NCBI RefSeq assembly: GCF_000004825.1
Contig: NW_008805072.1
Location: forward strand, 62,001-126,000
Reading direction: 5' to 3'
Source: Heterostelium album PN500
Lineage: Eukaryota; Evosea; Eumycetozoa; Acytosteliales; Acytosteliaceae
Length of the DNA stretch: 64,000 nt
Positions 10,931 to 21,234 of the stretch are shown in pieces; positions within the stretch are counted from its first letter, which is position 1, and every line of letters begins with the position of its first letter. Position numbers and translations under genes: made by a program. A model generated the notes under the pieces. It was given only the letters and a program-made list of their open reading frames with translations, was not told the origin of the DNA and searched no databases.

Positions 10931-11197
10931 ATGTCGATTCAGAGTTTACCAACCACTTGGAGAGTTGTAAATAATGTGTATGTATTATTGGTGTGTATAG
11001 TGTCAGTATTATCAAATATCTTACTCATACCAGTGGTGTTGTTTTTATCAGCAAACAAGACAACTGTATACCAGATAACTGAACAATTAAGAAATGATAA
11101 TACGATTCGATATCAACCTACTATTGCAGAATTCACAAATGTGCTCGACTCTTATCTATTTGATTTGTACAATTCATTGCATAGAATTTACAAATGA
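10931..11197 (+). CDS. Small single-pass membrane protein of unknown function (88 aa)
   Basis: An ATG-initiated frame of 88 codons. Residues 1-14 are polar and residues 15-42 are strongly hydrophobic (VYVLLVCIVSVLSNILLIPV), a single membrane helix or long signal anchor. A polar tail follows. The first 40 residues recur in the fragment at 1506-1646, which argues that the frame is real or was recently real. It lies between LINE remnants, so it may itself be a truncated 5' exon. No family is recognised. Confidence 0.35.
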   Translation: MSIQSLPTTWRVVNNVYVLLVCIVSVLSNILLIPVVLFLSANKTTVYQITEQLRNDNTIRYQPTIAEFTNVLDSYLFDLYNSLHRIYK

Positions 11198-11204
11198 TTT
11201 GATG

Positions 11205-11535
11205 ATTGAATTTCATACTTCCTGGCCTGAGTGACATCGAAGTGAGATTGAACAAAGTAATGTCAGGTTTGGTTATGTTAATGATCGGTGGCCAGCTTAG
11301 AGTCTGCCACTGCTTTTGAACATCACTCCAAGATACAGTATAGACAGTGAAGATGGACCAAGTAGTGTCGATGTCACCACGAGGAGTTACAGTACATTTG
11401 AACTGGTTGATCTCTGCAGAGGAGCCAGCGTTTGAACAAGTAAAACCAATCAATCACTAATATAGATTCCAGCTTGTCAAAGGTGGCCAAGGTTATGCAT
11501 CAGCGTCAGCGAACAGAAGTAGTTTGGTGGATGTG
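11205..11535 (-). mobile_element. APE-type LINE remnant, inverted
   Basis: On the minus strand, TPRGDIDTTWSIFTVYTVSW resembles IPLGGIDSTWSMILNSAL in the plus-strand LINE copy at about 15790, and a decayed catalytic-core-like stretch (FADADALTLATFDKL) lies just upstream. This looks like the reverse transcriptase/thumb part of the same or a related LINE in opposite orientation. The similarity is weak and short. Confidence 0.4.
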
Positions 11536-12001
11536 TATCACTTTTACAGAATTGGCCATTGACTAAAGGTAGACTAAGAGCAGACCTATTATTATCGAGT
11601 GGTCAGCCAAGATTGCCAAACATTCGGATTACACCTCCTGATCGATGAATCTACCTTTGCGTGAATCTCCAGTAGAGTGTCGTCGATCGAAGGTCAGATC
11701 ATATAGTCGTAAGCTATCGCCACTCTGAAAGTGCACCTGTTACTCTGACGGTTATCAAAGACAAAAAGTTACAACGATCGATTCATTCACCGTCTGGTTC
11801 GTCGACACATAATAATAATGGTGGTACGACAGCAACAACAACAACATCAACGTGCACAAACTACTTTCAAAATCAGCACCACCCATTCCCAATAGCAGTA
11901 AACAACTGATAACGTCTGCATCGAAAACAGTACTCAACCACTGAAACACCAACAAAATACACAACCAAAAATAATAGTAATAGTAATTTTAAAATTCATT
12001 C
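11536..12001. other. Spacer with low-complexity Asn/Thr-coding debris
   Basis: No gene is supported. Short plus-strand stretches (about 11805-11850) would encode NNNGG followed by Thr runs, the kind of low-complexity sequence found in dictyostelid exons, but stops interrupt every frame. Probably gene debris. Confidence 0.3.
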
Positions 12002-12260
12002 ATGAGTGATAATAGCGTCGGTATTAAACCATCATTTAATAATACGAACAGCAATAACAATAGTAGCAGTAGTAGTTTTAATCTCGGTCAGCCAACAACC
12101 ATTAATAGCATCGAACCATCTACATCGTCATCATTGGAGTGATCTACTTCAGTGGGAAGTGAAGTATTTCATCATCACTGTCGTCATCTGTTGTCCACTA
12201 AATCATCAGACGCAAACATGAGGACAACAGATCACCATCTTCAGATATATCTTATTTCAA
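12002..12260 (+). pseudogene. Asn/Ser-rich coding debris
   Basis: From ATG 12002 a frame reads MSDNSVGIKPSFNNTNSNN, then a Ser run, then QPTTINSIEPSTSSSLE before a TGA. The same frame continues open for about 40 more codons (STSVGSEVF...). The composition is typical of a dictyostelid low-complexity exon. It looks like a fragment of a lost host gene; no domain is identifiable. Confidence 0.3.
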
Positions 12261-12722
12261 ATAAATATAAATAAATATTAAAATTACATATAAAAAAAAC
12301 TTATTTTTATAGTATTGAATTTGAAAACAATTGTATCTATTTGACCACCATTGTTCCATCTAGATATGGCACTGAAATTGTTCGTATCAAACTAAATAAA
12401 AAAATTTTAAATAATGTAAAATAACATTAATAGGTGGGTCATTTTTCAACCAGTGATTTTTAATGGTCACTATATTTTTATTGAGGAACTTTGTGTGATG
12501 TGAAGTTATATGTGATAAATAAAGACATATATTATATAAGAAAATTACTTTCAAATCTAGAAACATATGAAATTTATCATTTTGACCAAAAGAATCAGCA
12601 TTTTATTTCATTTCTTCACATAATTATCACCAAAAATTAACAGCATTTTGAATTAACCAATTCTCAAGATTCACTTTCATTTATCAAATTATCAAAGAAT
12701 TCTATCCAGAATATTATTCAAC
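12261..12722. other. AT-rich spacer, no gene seen
   Basis: About 460 bp of AT-rich sequence. No open frame of note, no repeats shared with the rest of the window and no RNA signal were recognised. Confidence 0.5.
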
Positions 12723-12900
12723 AAACAATTTATCCAAGATCAGTGATTACTTTGTCGATTCTCGGAACAATCAATCAAAGGAGAATACATCATCGCTTTA
12801 CTATTAAACTTAGGAATAACATTTTAAATAAAATAGATAAAAGGATATATTTACTGGTTAATTTATTATTTCTTATTTATTCTATTTAATTTAAAGATAT
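12723..12900 (+). repeat. Decayed copy of the FNIP-kinase 3' flank
   Basis: Matches the flank following the FNIP kinases (compare 24512-24690): caatttatccaa, a diverged middle, then gaatacatcatcg and the attaattt...ttaaagat end. It is again followed directly by LINE sequence, as in the other three copies. The kinase part is not present next to it, so the cassette is fragmentary here. Confidence 0.65.
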
Positions 12901-12904
12901 CCAT

Positions 12905-14030
12905 ATGGATGTTGCAACTATTGGGCATTGAAACATGCCAATATATTGACTCGCTGAGGTTCCTGTCGGGAGTTAAGGAACTTCGCTTAGGAAAGAGGAA
13001 ATCAAGGGAGAGTGGCTCCGACAAGAGGAAAGGAGTCACAATCACTGTTATTATACCCAATAGCTCTTTCGACAGCATACAGTATTGGCTTTCTACAAGA
13101 ACCATGTTGGCTGCACCATTCATCTAACCGGATATCTACTTCTGGTCTCATCATTACCTTCGAGGATGGTGGCGACGCAGTGCATTCTTTGTCTAAAGAA
13201 ACTGACCAACATCCTAAAAGATTGGATAGAATATTGTAAAACAATCGTTGATTGCCTCTGTCACTTGTCTCTGGCACAACAATTCCAGATCACTGGTCTT
13301 CTTAAAGTACAGCTGTCCATACGTCCACTACGCCAAGCAGTACATTGTGATCTTATCATCAATAGCTCTCATGATGGTGGGTGGAAATGAATGAATGGTT
13401 TAAAGTCAAAACGCGTCGTGAGTTTACTCCAAACTTGTCAACGCAACAATCTTGCACAGGATGTCTTTAATAGGATAAAGAAACACCTGAATGACATCCT
13501 GTTCACCTGCTGTCCACCTAACTCACAGCATTATGTTAAAGAAAAGCCTGTCTTAACCAACTGCTCAATGCTGATGGAGAACGTTAAGAGTCGTTTCTTA
13601 AATGCTGATAACGTAATGAATTACGCATGGATGCACTATCTAGGTATCTATCTGGACTCTTGAAGTGCACCACCCATCAAGCACCTTACTTTCGATATTC
13701 AGCTTCTCTATAAGATAAATACAATGCACCTGGACTTGATGGTATCACAGGAGCGATGTACATTCAATTCACCGATACTTTCACACCATTAATAACCGAA
13801 GTATTTAAATTCAACGATCTATTATCTTATCCTCATCTGATTCCATCTGACTCTAAAAAATATCATTAAAATATTTAAAAAGATGAATGGTTAGTTATAG
13901 TCCAACAGTAGACTCATTACATTGCTTAATGAAGATAACAAACTATACTTACAATTGATCAAAGAGTTGATGACTTTGGTGTATCGGTATATGAAGAAAA
14001 TAAATGGATCGATAAACAAGTGGTTAGTTG
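12905..14030 (+). mobile_element. APE-type LINE remnant
   Basis: Contains, in decayed frames, KRKGVTITVIIP (N-terminal region, shared with 25015 and 59935), the end of the endonuclease (FQITGLLKVQLSIRPL), an open stretch 13391-13663 (KKHLNDILFTCCPPNSQHY) duplicated at 19853-20125, and GITGAMYIQFTDTFTPLI, the conserved reverse transcriptase block 0. Several stops and frame changes show it is dead. Confidence 0.7.
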
Positions 14031-14039
14031 TTAAATACA

Positions 14040-15960
14040 CTGAATAGTGCCAGTACTGACGCCATCCAATATGTTGACTCGCTGAAGTTCTTGTCGGAAG
14101 TTCTCCAACTTCCCTTTGGAAAGAGGAACTCAATGGAGATTGGCTTTGTCAAAAGGAAAGGAGTCAGAATCATTGCTATTGTACCCCAAGAGAACTTTCT
14201 TCAGCACATTTATTAACGGGATATCTACTTCCGATCTAATCATTACATCTCTCTTTACTTCGCGGATGGAGTCGCGACGCAGTTCATTCTTTGTTTGACG
14301 AAACCGTTAGCTTCCACGACTTGCAAAGTTATTCTTGGCTGGTCCGCCAAAGATGTCAGCAAGTGACAGAGAGAACCTGGCTCTACCCTAATGAGATCAA
14401 ACTGCTAAAGGCTCCAATGGCGACTGCAAATCAATGATCGCTCGTCCCATATATCAGGCGTTGAATGTGCAGTGGTCATCACAGTTCCATCTCTACGCGA
14501 CGTTAAATCTCATATTATGGCATTCAACTGCGGCGTAGATGACCATTCTCTATCTCGGTAATACAGGAACGACTCTATCACTTGTGTGTCAATGGCAGAC
14601 GCATTGGCGTGGAGATCGTTAAAACCGTCAACTACATTATGCTAAACCATGGTGTATGACCTTGGCGGGAGTTTCCTACTTGTATGTGGCACTCATAATG
14701 GTATTCCGTTTAATATTCATACGATCTACGTCACTGCCAACCGTGATGCCATTAAACAAATTCGTCAAGAAAATTTCCAAGATAGATGTCCTGCTGTCCA
14801 CTAAGATCGACGTCATTACCGGCGACTTCAATTGTCTCTACTTGTATGATCCTTATTGGTAACAATCCGATGACCATGATGACCTAGCGTTCTTTGTAAA
14901 CTCTCTTACGACTACGCACGGTATGATCGATATGGGTCTCGCTTTTATCGCACTTACGTGAAAATGAGTTGACCATGCCACCACATACCAACATCCCATC
15001 AAAGATTGGATAGAATATTATTAACCAATCGATGGTTGCCGCTGGCACCTCTGTCACAACTATTATATATTCCAGACCATTATCCTCTTAAAGTCCAGCT
15101 GTCCATATGCTCAACTACGCCAAGAAACACCTGAATGACATCCTGTCCACCTGCTGTCCACCTAACTAATAGTATGTTCGAAAAAGCCTGTCTAAACCAA
15201 CTGCTCAATGCTGATGGAGAAGGTTAAGAGGTGTTTCTTACATGTTGGCAACCCATTGAATTACTCATTGATGCACCGTCTAGGTGACTGTCTGGACTCT
15301 TGGAAGTGCAGAACCAGGGATCACCGATCACCTCGATCAAGCACCCAACTTCGATATTCAGCTGCTCTATGAGATAAATACAACACTCCTGGACCTGATG
15401 GTTTCAACGGCGCGATGTACATTCAATTCACCGATAATGTCACACCATTACTAACGGAAGTATTTTAATTTGATGATCTATTATCTTATCCTCATCTGAT
15501 TCCATCTGACTATAAAAAAGATGATTGATCACAACAATATTTAAAAAAGATGACTGGTTAGTTATAGGCCACAACAGTAGACTCATTAACATTAACTTGC
15601 TGTCAATTACAAGATATACTTACAATTGATCAAAGAGTTGATGACTTGGTGAATCGATGGATAAACAAGTGGTAAGTGGTTAAATACACTGAATAGTGTC
15701 AGAACGTTCGGGATCTTCTCTTGTCGAACCGATCATTTCCTTGGGATCTGATGTCTCTTGTCAATTGCAGATAGAATGGACTGCCATCCCTCTGGGTGGA
15801 ATCGACTCTACTTGGTCTATGATTCTTAACTCTGCTCTTGAAGTCTGGCATCATCAAGTGGTATGTTCTGCGTTGGAGTAAGATCACTCCACTTTTCAAT
15901 ACAAAGTTTATCTATATTTATATTGGTAGCGATGAACATAATCGATCATCAATTAAACTA
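14040..15960 (+). mobile_element. APE-type LINE remnant, longest copy
   Basis: The best-preserved piece of this family. A decayed N-terminal region at 14040-14300 precedes SHIMAFNCGVDDHSLSR (start of the endonuclease). The GDFN motif is intact at about 14821 (VITGDFNCLYLYD). Further on come APGPDG-like DKYNTPGPDGF (block 0 of the reverse transcriptase) and MYIQFTDNVTPLL. The region 14515-15960 is a close copy of 8885-10225. It is interrupted by many frameshifts and stops and cannot be active. Confidence 0.75.
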
Positions 15961-16600
15961 TCGATAGTACCATTTTCGAACAAAAGATATTTAATTGTTT
16001 CTTTGGAATCGAGATAATCTGTTTGACTGTGGCAAACGAGAAATGATTGGATCGATATATGATGTGTACAGCAAGTAAGTGGCCACTAAATCTGATTTGT
16101 TATTTAATATTTAATAAGAAAGTATGATATTCATTCTTTTATACTTCAAAGTTAATTTAATATTCATTACTTGATCACCTATTTTTGTTTGTAAACTTTT
16201 TGGTTGAATATAATATATTAATGTGATGCACTACCTGATTTTATCAATTAAAATAGATTGGATATCGTTTCTGATTGTTTTCTTTGATTTCATTATTATT
16301 ATTTAATTATAAAAAATACAAAAGTAGAACAATAAAAAATAAAAAACAGATCAAAGATATTTCTGGTGATTTTGATTTGCAACTAATCAAGATCAAATAA
16401 AAAGAGGTAACGTTATAACTTTTTCAATAAAATCTTTCGAAAAATAAAAAAGTAATTTTGATTGTTAGTTTACTTTATTATTATACTAATAATAAATATT
16501 ATAATAATCTATTTATTATTCTATCGTTTCTTTAGACTTTAGAGATGAAAATAAGATAAAATATAAATCATCTTTTATTTGACTTTTGTCATAATAAAGG
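15961..16600. repeat. AT-rich LINE tail, second copy
   Basis: Parallels 10226-10800 in sequence and order and ends near a shared atgaaaataagataa block (compare 10795). The stretch at about 16262-16370 also matches 20185-20300. Noncoding. It probably records LINE 3' DNA that was copied with its surroundings. Confidence 0.5.
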
Positions 16601-16639
16601 ATTGACAGAGATCATGAAACCAAACAAGCATTATTGTCG

Positions 16640-16740
16640 CGATATCATTAATGAAACAACGTATTGTTCAACTGGTAAACGATTCACTCAAAGATCAGGG
16701 GCATTGGAGTGTGTTGTTGCACTTCGTTGTCATGAAAAAA
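16640..16740 (+). pseudogene. Ku80 (XRCC5) C-terminal fragment, third copy
   Basis: About 100 bp matching 20570-20665 and 55985-56085, which encode the DISLMKQRIVQLVNDSLKDQ part of the Ku80 C-terminal domain. A 9-bp loss removes part of the helix, and the ends are ragged. It lies downstream of a LINE tail, as the 20317 copy does. Confidence 0.6.
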
Positions 16741-16823
16741 AATTGGAAAAAAAAAGTGTGATATTCACTAATTCTAGGGGACTCCCAAGAACAAAAAAGA
16801 AAAAAAAATCAAACAAATAAATA

Positions 16824-17030
16824 TCAAAAAGTGATAGATTGTATTAAAAGTTTACGTTTATTGGCAGAATTTTTTGAAAATGAACTTGTTGAATTATTAC
16901 CATCAGATGTATAAATTTCTAAAACTTGGTTAGATGAGCATTGTTTTTCATGTGGTATAGTATCAGTACAATCATCATTGTAAGTAACATTTGGCAAGTT
17001 TGTTTGTAAATTGGCAGGTAATCCATGTGT
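16824..17030 (-). pseudogene. C-terminal piece of an unidentified, probably extracellular protein
   Basis: On the minus strand 68 codons are open and end in TGA. They begin THGLPANLQTNLPNVTY and continue with NDDCTDTIPHEKQCSSNQVL and a Ser/Asn-rich end. The Cys, Asn-Val-Thr and Asn-Ser-Thr content looks like a secreted protein. There is no start codon, and upstream sequence gives no splice-joined exon, so it is probably a stranded gene end. No family is recognised. Confidence 0.35.
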
Positions 17031-17263
17031 TTTTTGTTAAGCTACCATCAGTTGAGTGGTTTTCGAACTTGCTGCAGAAAGCCCTCCTCATGAAATCCAT
17101 TTTTCACATTTTTTTTTGCAATTTTTTGTTTTTCATATTAAAATATATCGATCGATTTAAATATTGAAAAAAAAAAAATGCTGGCACAACTCCTTCTGCG
17201 TTAATATGTAAAAACACTTAATTGACGACCCACGAAAACTACAGCAACCGGAAACAAACGTAT

Positions 17264-18751
17264 CATAAGGTATCTATTCAATGGTATAGAGCTATCGGGT
17301 GCAATCAACAAAAAGCATCATGACTTGGTTGACTATCTCGTGCAGGAGAGAGAATATGTCATCGATTTCGATAGTGCAATAAGTGCAGCTGTCACTGCTT
17401 TGGATTTCAACCTACTGAAATTCCTTAAAGTCGACGACAATGAATTGATGCAGCAGCATGGTAGTACTCTTGTGGAGACAGCAATTCTCAATGACCAAGT
17501 CGATACACTCAGATATTTGTTTGAAGATCTAAAGATTCCAAAGGCACCGGAACTAGCAAACCTTGCATTGATTTACTATTGTACAAAGTGTTTACACTAT
17601 CTTGTGAAAGAAACACAACTACAAGATATCGGCTAGCATGGATTTCATCGCGAAGAATAGTCTTCTTGGAGTGGAGTGGCTGCACAACAACACTGAACAT
17701 GTCGATATGGGGAACAAAAAGTTTTGTACAACTAGTGCCATTGACAAAGCTGCAGAAAATAGCTTGGAAATAGTCAAGTTTCTCAATGAGAATAGAAGTG
17801 AAGGATGCACTGTAGAATCGCTATACAATGCTATTAAAGCTGGTAAATTCGAGATTGTCCGTTACTTGGTGGAACATTGTAATATGTCGATGGAGTATAA
17901 TGAACAGATCTTAATCTATGCTATTAACTATAGGAATATAGAGTTTATGCGTTATCTCTTTGAGAGAGCAACTCGCCAACCGATTTGCCAATGTTTCTCA
18001 TCGATTACTTGGTCTTGTCCTACACATGCAAGACTACAGGTTTGCTCAGGAGATGATAGAGTATCTATGGAGTCTGTATGGACAGCAATGGCTTGCAAGT
18101 GATAACGCACCAATTATCATCAACCTTTCCTATTCCCACAAGATAACAGAATGGTTGGTAGAACATGGTTGTCACCTAGAAAAAGGATATCAGATCGACA
18201 AAGGAATATTGCAATATGCAGGTGTAGAAGATATCGCTTACTACCTCACTAAACAACCGAATCAAGAGAGTTTTGAAGATATCTATACTACAGTTGCAAG
18301 CTTTGCTAGATTCGATTTGATAGAGTATCTATACACTCAGAACATTGGAGATATTCAACACACCGATTGTCCTGCACTTCAAGCTTGTATAGAAAAGAGC
18401 ATCTCCAGTAATAGATTAGATGTTTTCAATTTACTTTGTGGTGCAGACTATGCCAAGAAATATTTACAAAAATCAACATTCGAAGCAGTGAAAAGCAATC
18501 AAGTCGATGTGTTAAAGTATCTTTTCGAATCACAACAGAATGGAACCGATTATAACATGTACTTTATGCAGGCTTCTAGAGATGGTTATTTAAGCATTGT
18601 AGAGTTTTTAATACAAAAAATATCAGAAAATCAAACATTCCGAAACAACATAAACTATCTCAAATGTAAAGATATGGCACTTAAGGGCTGTCACTATACT
18701 AACAATTTTAACAATACTCAACAAATAATAAATTATTATTTATTTGTATAA
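17264..18751 (+). pseudogene. Ankyrin-type repeat protein, 5'-truncated and frameshifted
   Basis: Three consecutive frames carry one ankyrin-like protein. The first (about 17264-17636) includes HDLVDYLVQEREYVIDF, the second (17638 on) includes WLHNNTEH and AAENSLEIVKFLNENRSEG, and the third (17960-18751) includes QVDVLKYLF and ASRDGYLSIVEFLI up to the natural-looking end QIINYYLFV. Two frameshifts, near 17633 and 17965, separate them. There is no ATG at the expected start, and the N-terminal domain of the family is absent. It belongs to the same broad family as the genes at 31843 and 36563 but is a distinct, diverged member. Confidence 0.7.
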
Positions 18752-19044
18752 TATAATATAATTGGTTATACAAATTATATATTTCTTTTTAATCAATATT
18801 TTAAGATCTACAAATTTTAACAAAAATAGAAAAATTTGTGATTAGTTTTGTGGTGGGAAAGATGATCAAATTTTAGTTTTTGATATATTCATTCTTAAAA
18901 TAATCTCAGTATCTGATGATGTAATTCATCTTTAAAACCAATTAAAGATGGTGGGGTTGGTTGTGGTCATCTATAAATTGATGATTTACATTTTGATCAT
19001 TATATTTAATATTGTTAGTAGTAATAGGGTTAATAATAGTAATC
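18752..19044. other. Intergenic, no feature seen
   Basis: About 290 bp of AT-rich DNA between the ankyrin pseudogene and the acetyltransferase gene; it should contain the acetyltransferase promoter. No specific site was recognised. Confidence 0.4.
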
Positions 19045-19599
19045 ATGTATAAAATAGAAGAATCAATATATAGAGATCAGATAAGATCACTATGGGATAT
19101 AGATAGATCAGAAGTAATTAAATCAATATATAAAGTTAGTAAAGATGATGCTGGAAGTAAAGTTTTAGTGGAATGTCCAAAGTATCAAGTTTACAATGGA
19201 TTTCCTCCTGGTGAGCCAGAAAAGTATAATCCTGTGTTGGAAGATTGTTTCGATCGCGGTGGTTATTTCTGTGTAATACGAGATCCCGTTTCAAATAGAG
19301 TTTTGGGTGCTGCTGTTCTGGATACCAAGAAAATCGGTGTAGATAATGACATCTTGACTTTGGTGTTCTTTTTCATTGGTGTGGAACTACGTGGAAAAGG
19401 CTTTGGCAAGTCACTGTGGCGACAATGTATTGAGCGAGCAAAACAAATCGATGGTGTCAATGGTTTATATATCTCTGCAATTCCAGGCAAAAATACAGTC
19501 GACTTTTATATAGCTCAAGGTTGCAAACTAGTTGATACCCTCGATCAAGAGTTATATGATAGAGAACCAGAGGATGTACATTTAATTTTAAAATTCTAA
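19045..19599 (+). CDS. GNAT-family N-acetyltransferase (184 aa)
   Basis: The frame runs from ATG 19045 (MYKIEESIYRDQIRSLW) to a TAA at 19597-19599. An upstream extension begins only at a TTG and is not used. The GNAT acetyl-CoA binding motif A is clear at about residues 112-130 (GVELRGKGFGKSLW, the R/Q-x-x-G-x-G/A signature), preceded by the expected strand LTLVFFFIGV. The C-terminal NTVDFYIAQGCKLV matches the usual FYxxxGF motif. Length is typical for a single-domain GNAT enzyme that transfers acetyl from acetyl-CoA to an amine. The substrate cannot be told. It has no intron and lies alone between pseudogenes, yet shows no damage. Confidence 0.85.
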   Translation: MYKIEESIYRDQIRSLWDIDRSEVIKSIYKVSKDDAGSKVLVECPKYQVYNGFPPGEPEKYNPVLEDCFDRGGYFCVIRDPVSNRVLGAAVLDTKKIGVDNDILTLVFFFIGVELRGKGFGKSLWRQCIERAKQIDGVNGLYISAIPGKNTVDFYIAQGCKLVDTLDQELYDREPEDVHLILKF

Positions 19600-19732
19600 A
19601 TTTATAAATAAACTATTTATTATTTTTCTTTAATACATGTATAGTATATCTTTTTGAGATATTCCGGAATGTAAAAACCCTCTATGAAAACAAAGGTCAG
19701 ATCTCCGTTAGCAATCATAACTATTAAGTCTC

Positions 19733-20185
19733 TAGCACAACAATTCCAGACCACTGGTCTTCTTAAAGTACAGCTGTCCATACGTCCACTACGCCAAGCA
19801 GTGCATTGTTGATCTTATCATCAATAGCTCTCATGATGGTGGGTTAAACTGAATGAATGGTTTAAAGTCAAAACGCGTCGTGAGTTTACTCCAAACTTGT
19901 CAACGCAACAAGTTTGCACAGGATGTCTTTATTAGGATAAAGAAACACCTGAATGACATCCTGTTCACTTGCTGTCCACCTAACTCACAGCATTATGTTA
20001 AAGAAAAGCCTGTCTTAACCAACTGCTCAATGCTGATGGAGAACGTTAAGAGGCGTTTCTTACATGCTGGTAGCGCAATGAATTACGCATGGATGCACCA
20101 TCTAGGTAACTATCTGGACTCTTGAAGTGCACCACCCATCAAGCACCTTACTTTCGATATTCAGCTTCTCTATAAGATAAATAAT
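19733..20185 (+). mobile_element. APE-type LINE remnant (endonuclease end and linker)
   Basis: Close copy of 13262-13700: CTCTAGCACAACAATTCC..., the end of the endonuclease domain, then the open stretch 19853-20125 with KKHLNDILFTCCPPNSQHY. It is followed by the AT-rich LINE-tail block (20185-20300) and then by Ku80 sequence. Confidence 0.7.
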
Positions 20186-20316
20186 ATTTATATTTGATAT
20201 TATTTCTGATTGTTTTCTTTGATTTCATTATTATTATTTAATTATAAAAAATACAAAAGTAGAGCAATAAAAAATAAAAAACTGATCAAAGATATTTCTT
20301 ATGCTTTCAACTAATC

Positions 20317-20921
20317 ACCACCAACTTTAAATCGGAACCTAAATATCGATGGCAAGATGGAATGTTGGTCGAACAACAACAAGAGATTCGTTTGGATTCC
20401 TATGTTACAGACGATGCCAACACATCGAAAAAGAGAAAGGCAGACGATCTTGCAGATTACTCACTCGACAAGCTGGTGTCTGGTTACGTCAATGAAGTCG
20501 GTTTGATCAATCCAGTGCAGAACTTCAAAGATATGTTGGCAAGACGTGATATCGATCTGGTAGACAAAGCGATATCATTAATGAAACAACGTATTGTCCA
20601 ACTGGTAAACGATTCACTCAAAGATCAATTCTATCAGAAGGCATTGGAGTGTGTCGTTGTCGTGGGTCTATCAAAGAATCAGAATCATTGGTATTCAGGT
20701 GAACTTCGTGATTATTATGAATCAAAGAATCGTGATGACTTTTGGCAACTTATCGTTACAATCAGATCGGATTGATCACAAACAATGAAAGTGATGACAG
20801 TGAAATCACTGAAAAAGAATCAAAAGAATTCCTCGGTTCTAAACGCAAGACCATTGCAATCAACAACAATCAACCATCGAAATCTGATTCTGTTGATGAT
20901 CTTTTCGATCAAATCGAATAA
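20317..20921 (+). pseudogene. Ku80 (XRCC5) C-terminal fragment, copy A
   Basis: Encodes the C-terminal third of the DNA double-strand-break repair protein Ku80. A linker with KKRKADDLADYSLDKLVSGY precedes the helical C-terminal domain (VGLINPVQNFKDMLARRDID ... MKQRIVQLVNDSLKDQFYQK), which matches human Ku80 VGSVNPAENF. Then come RDDFWQLIV (human NHFWEIVV), TEKESKEFLG and the extreme tail SVDDLFDQIE, which corresponds to the DNA-PKcs-binding tail. The N-terminal vWA and beta-barrel domains are absent. At least two frame breaks occur (around 20665 and 20765). Linked to the FNIP kinase 310 bp downstream, as in copy B. Confidence 0.8.
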
Positions 20922-21234
20922 AATTAATAATAATTTGTAATTTAAATTGTCAATTTATTTAATATTAAAATTTATTTTTAACTAAAAATCGTCCACATTA
21001 CAAGTTATTGTTAAAAAAATTACATTTTAAAACTTAAAACCCTTTTTATTTCAGTGTGGGTGTGAGTAACGTTTTTAAAAAGATAATGCTCAGAGACAGA
21101 TCAAATTCTGGAAAATGAAAAATTGGAAAAAAAAAAATTATATTTAATTTTAATAATTTCTCAAATAAAATCAAAGTTTTGGTTTAACTTGACTATTTTT
21201 ATTTTTGAAATGAATGAATTATAAATACTTCAAA
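20922..21234. promoter_or_regulatory. Spacer between Ku80 fragment and FNIP kinase; kinase promoter region
   Basis: About 310 bp, very AT-rich, with an A-run around 21130. The last 80 bp (tttttatttttgaaatgaatgaattat) are conserved with 57060-57118 upstream of kinase copy B, so they probably hold the core promoter and leader. No defined motif is claimed. Confidence 0.4.
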
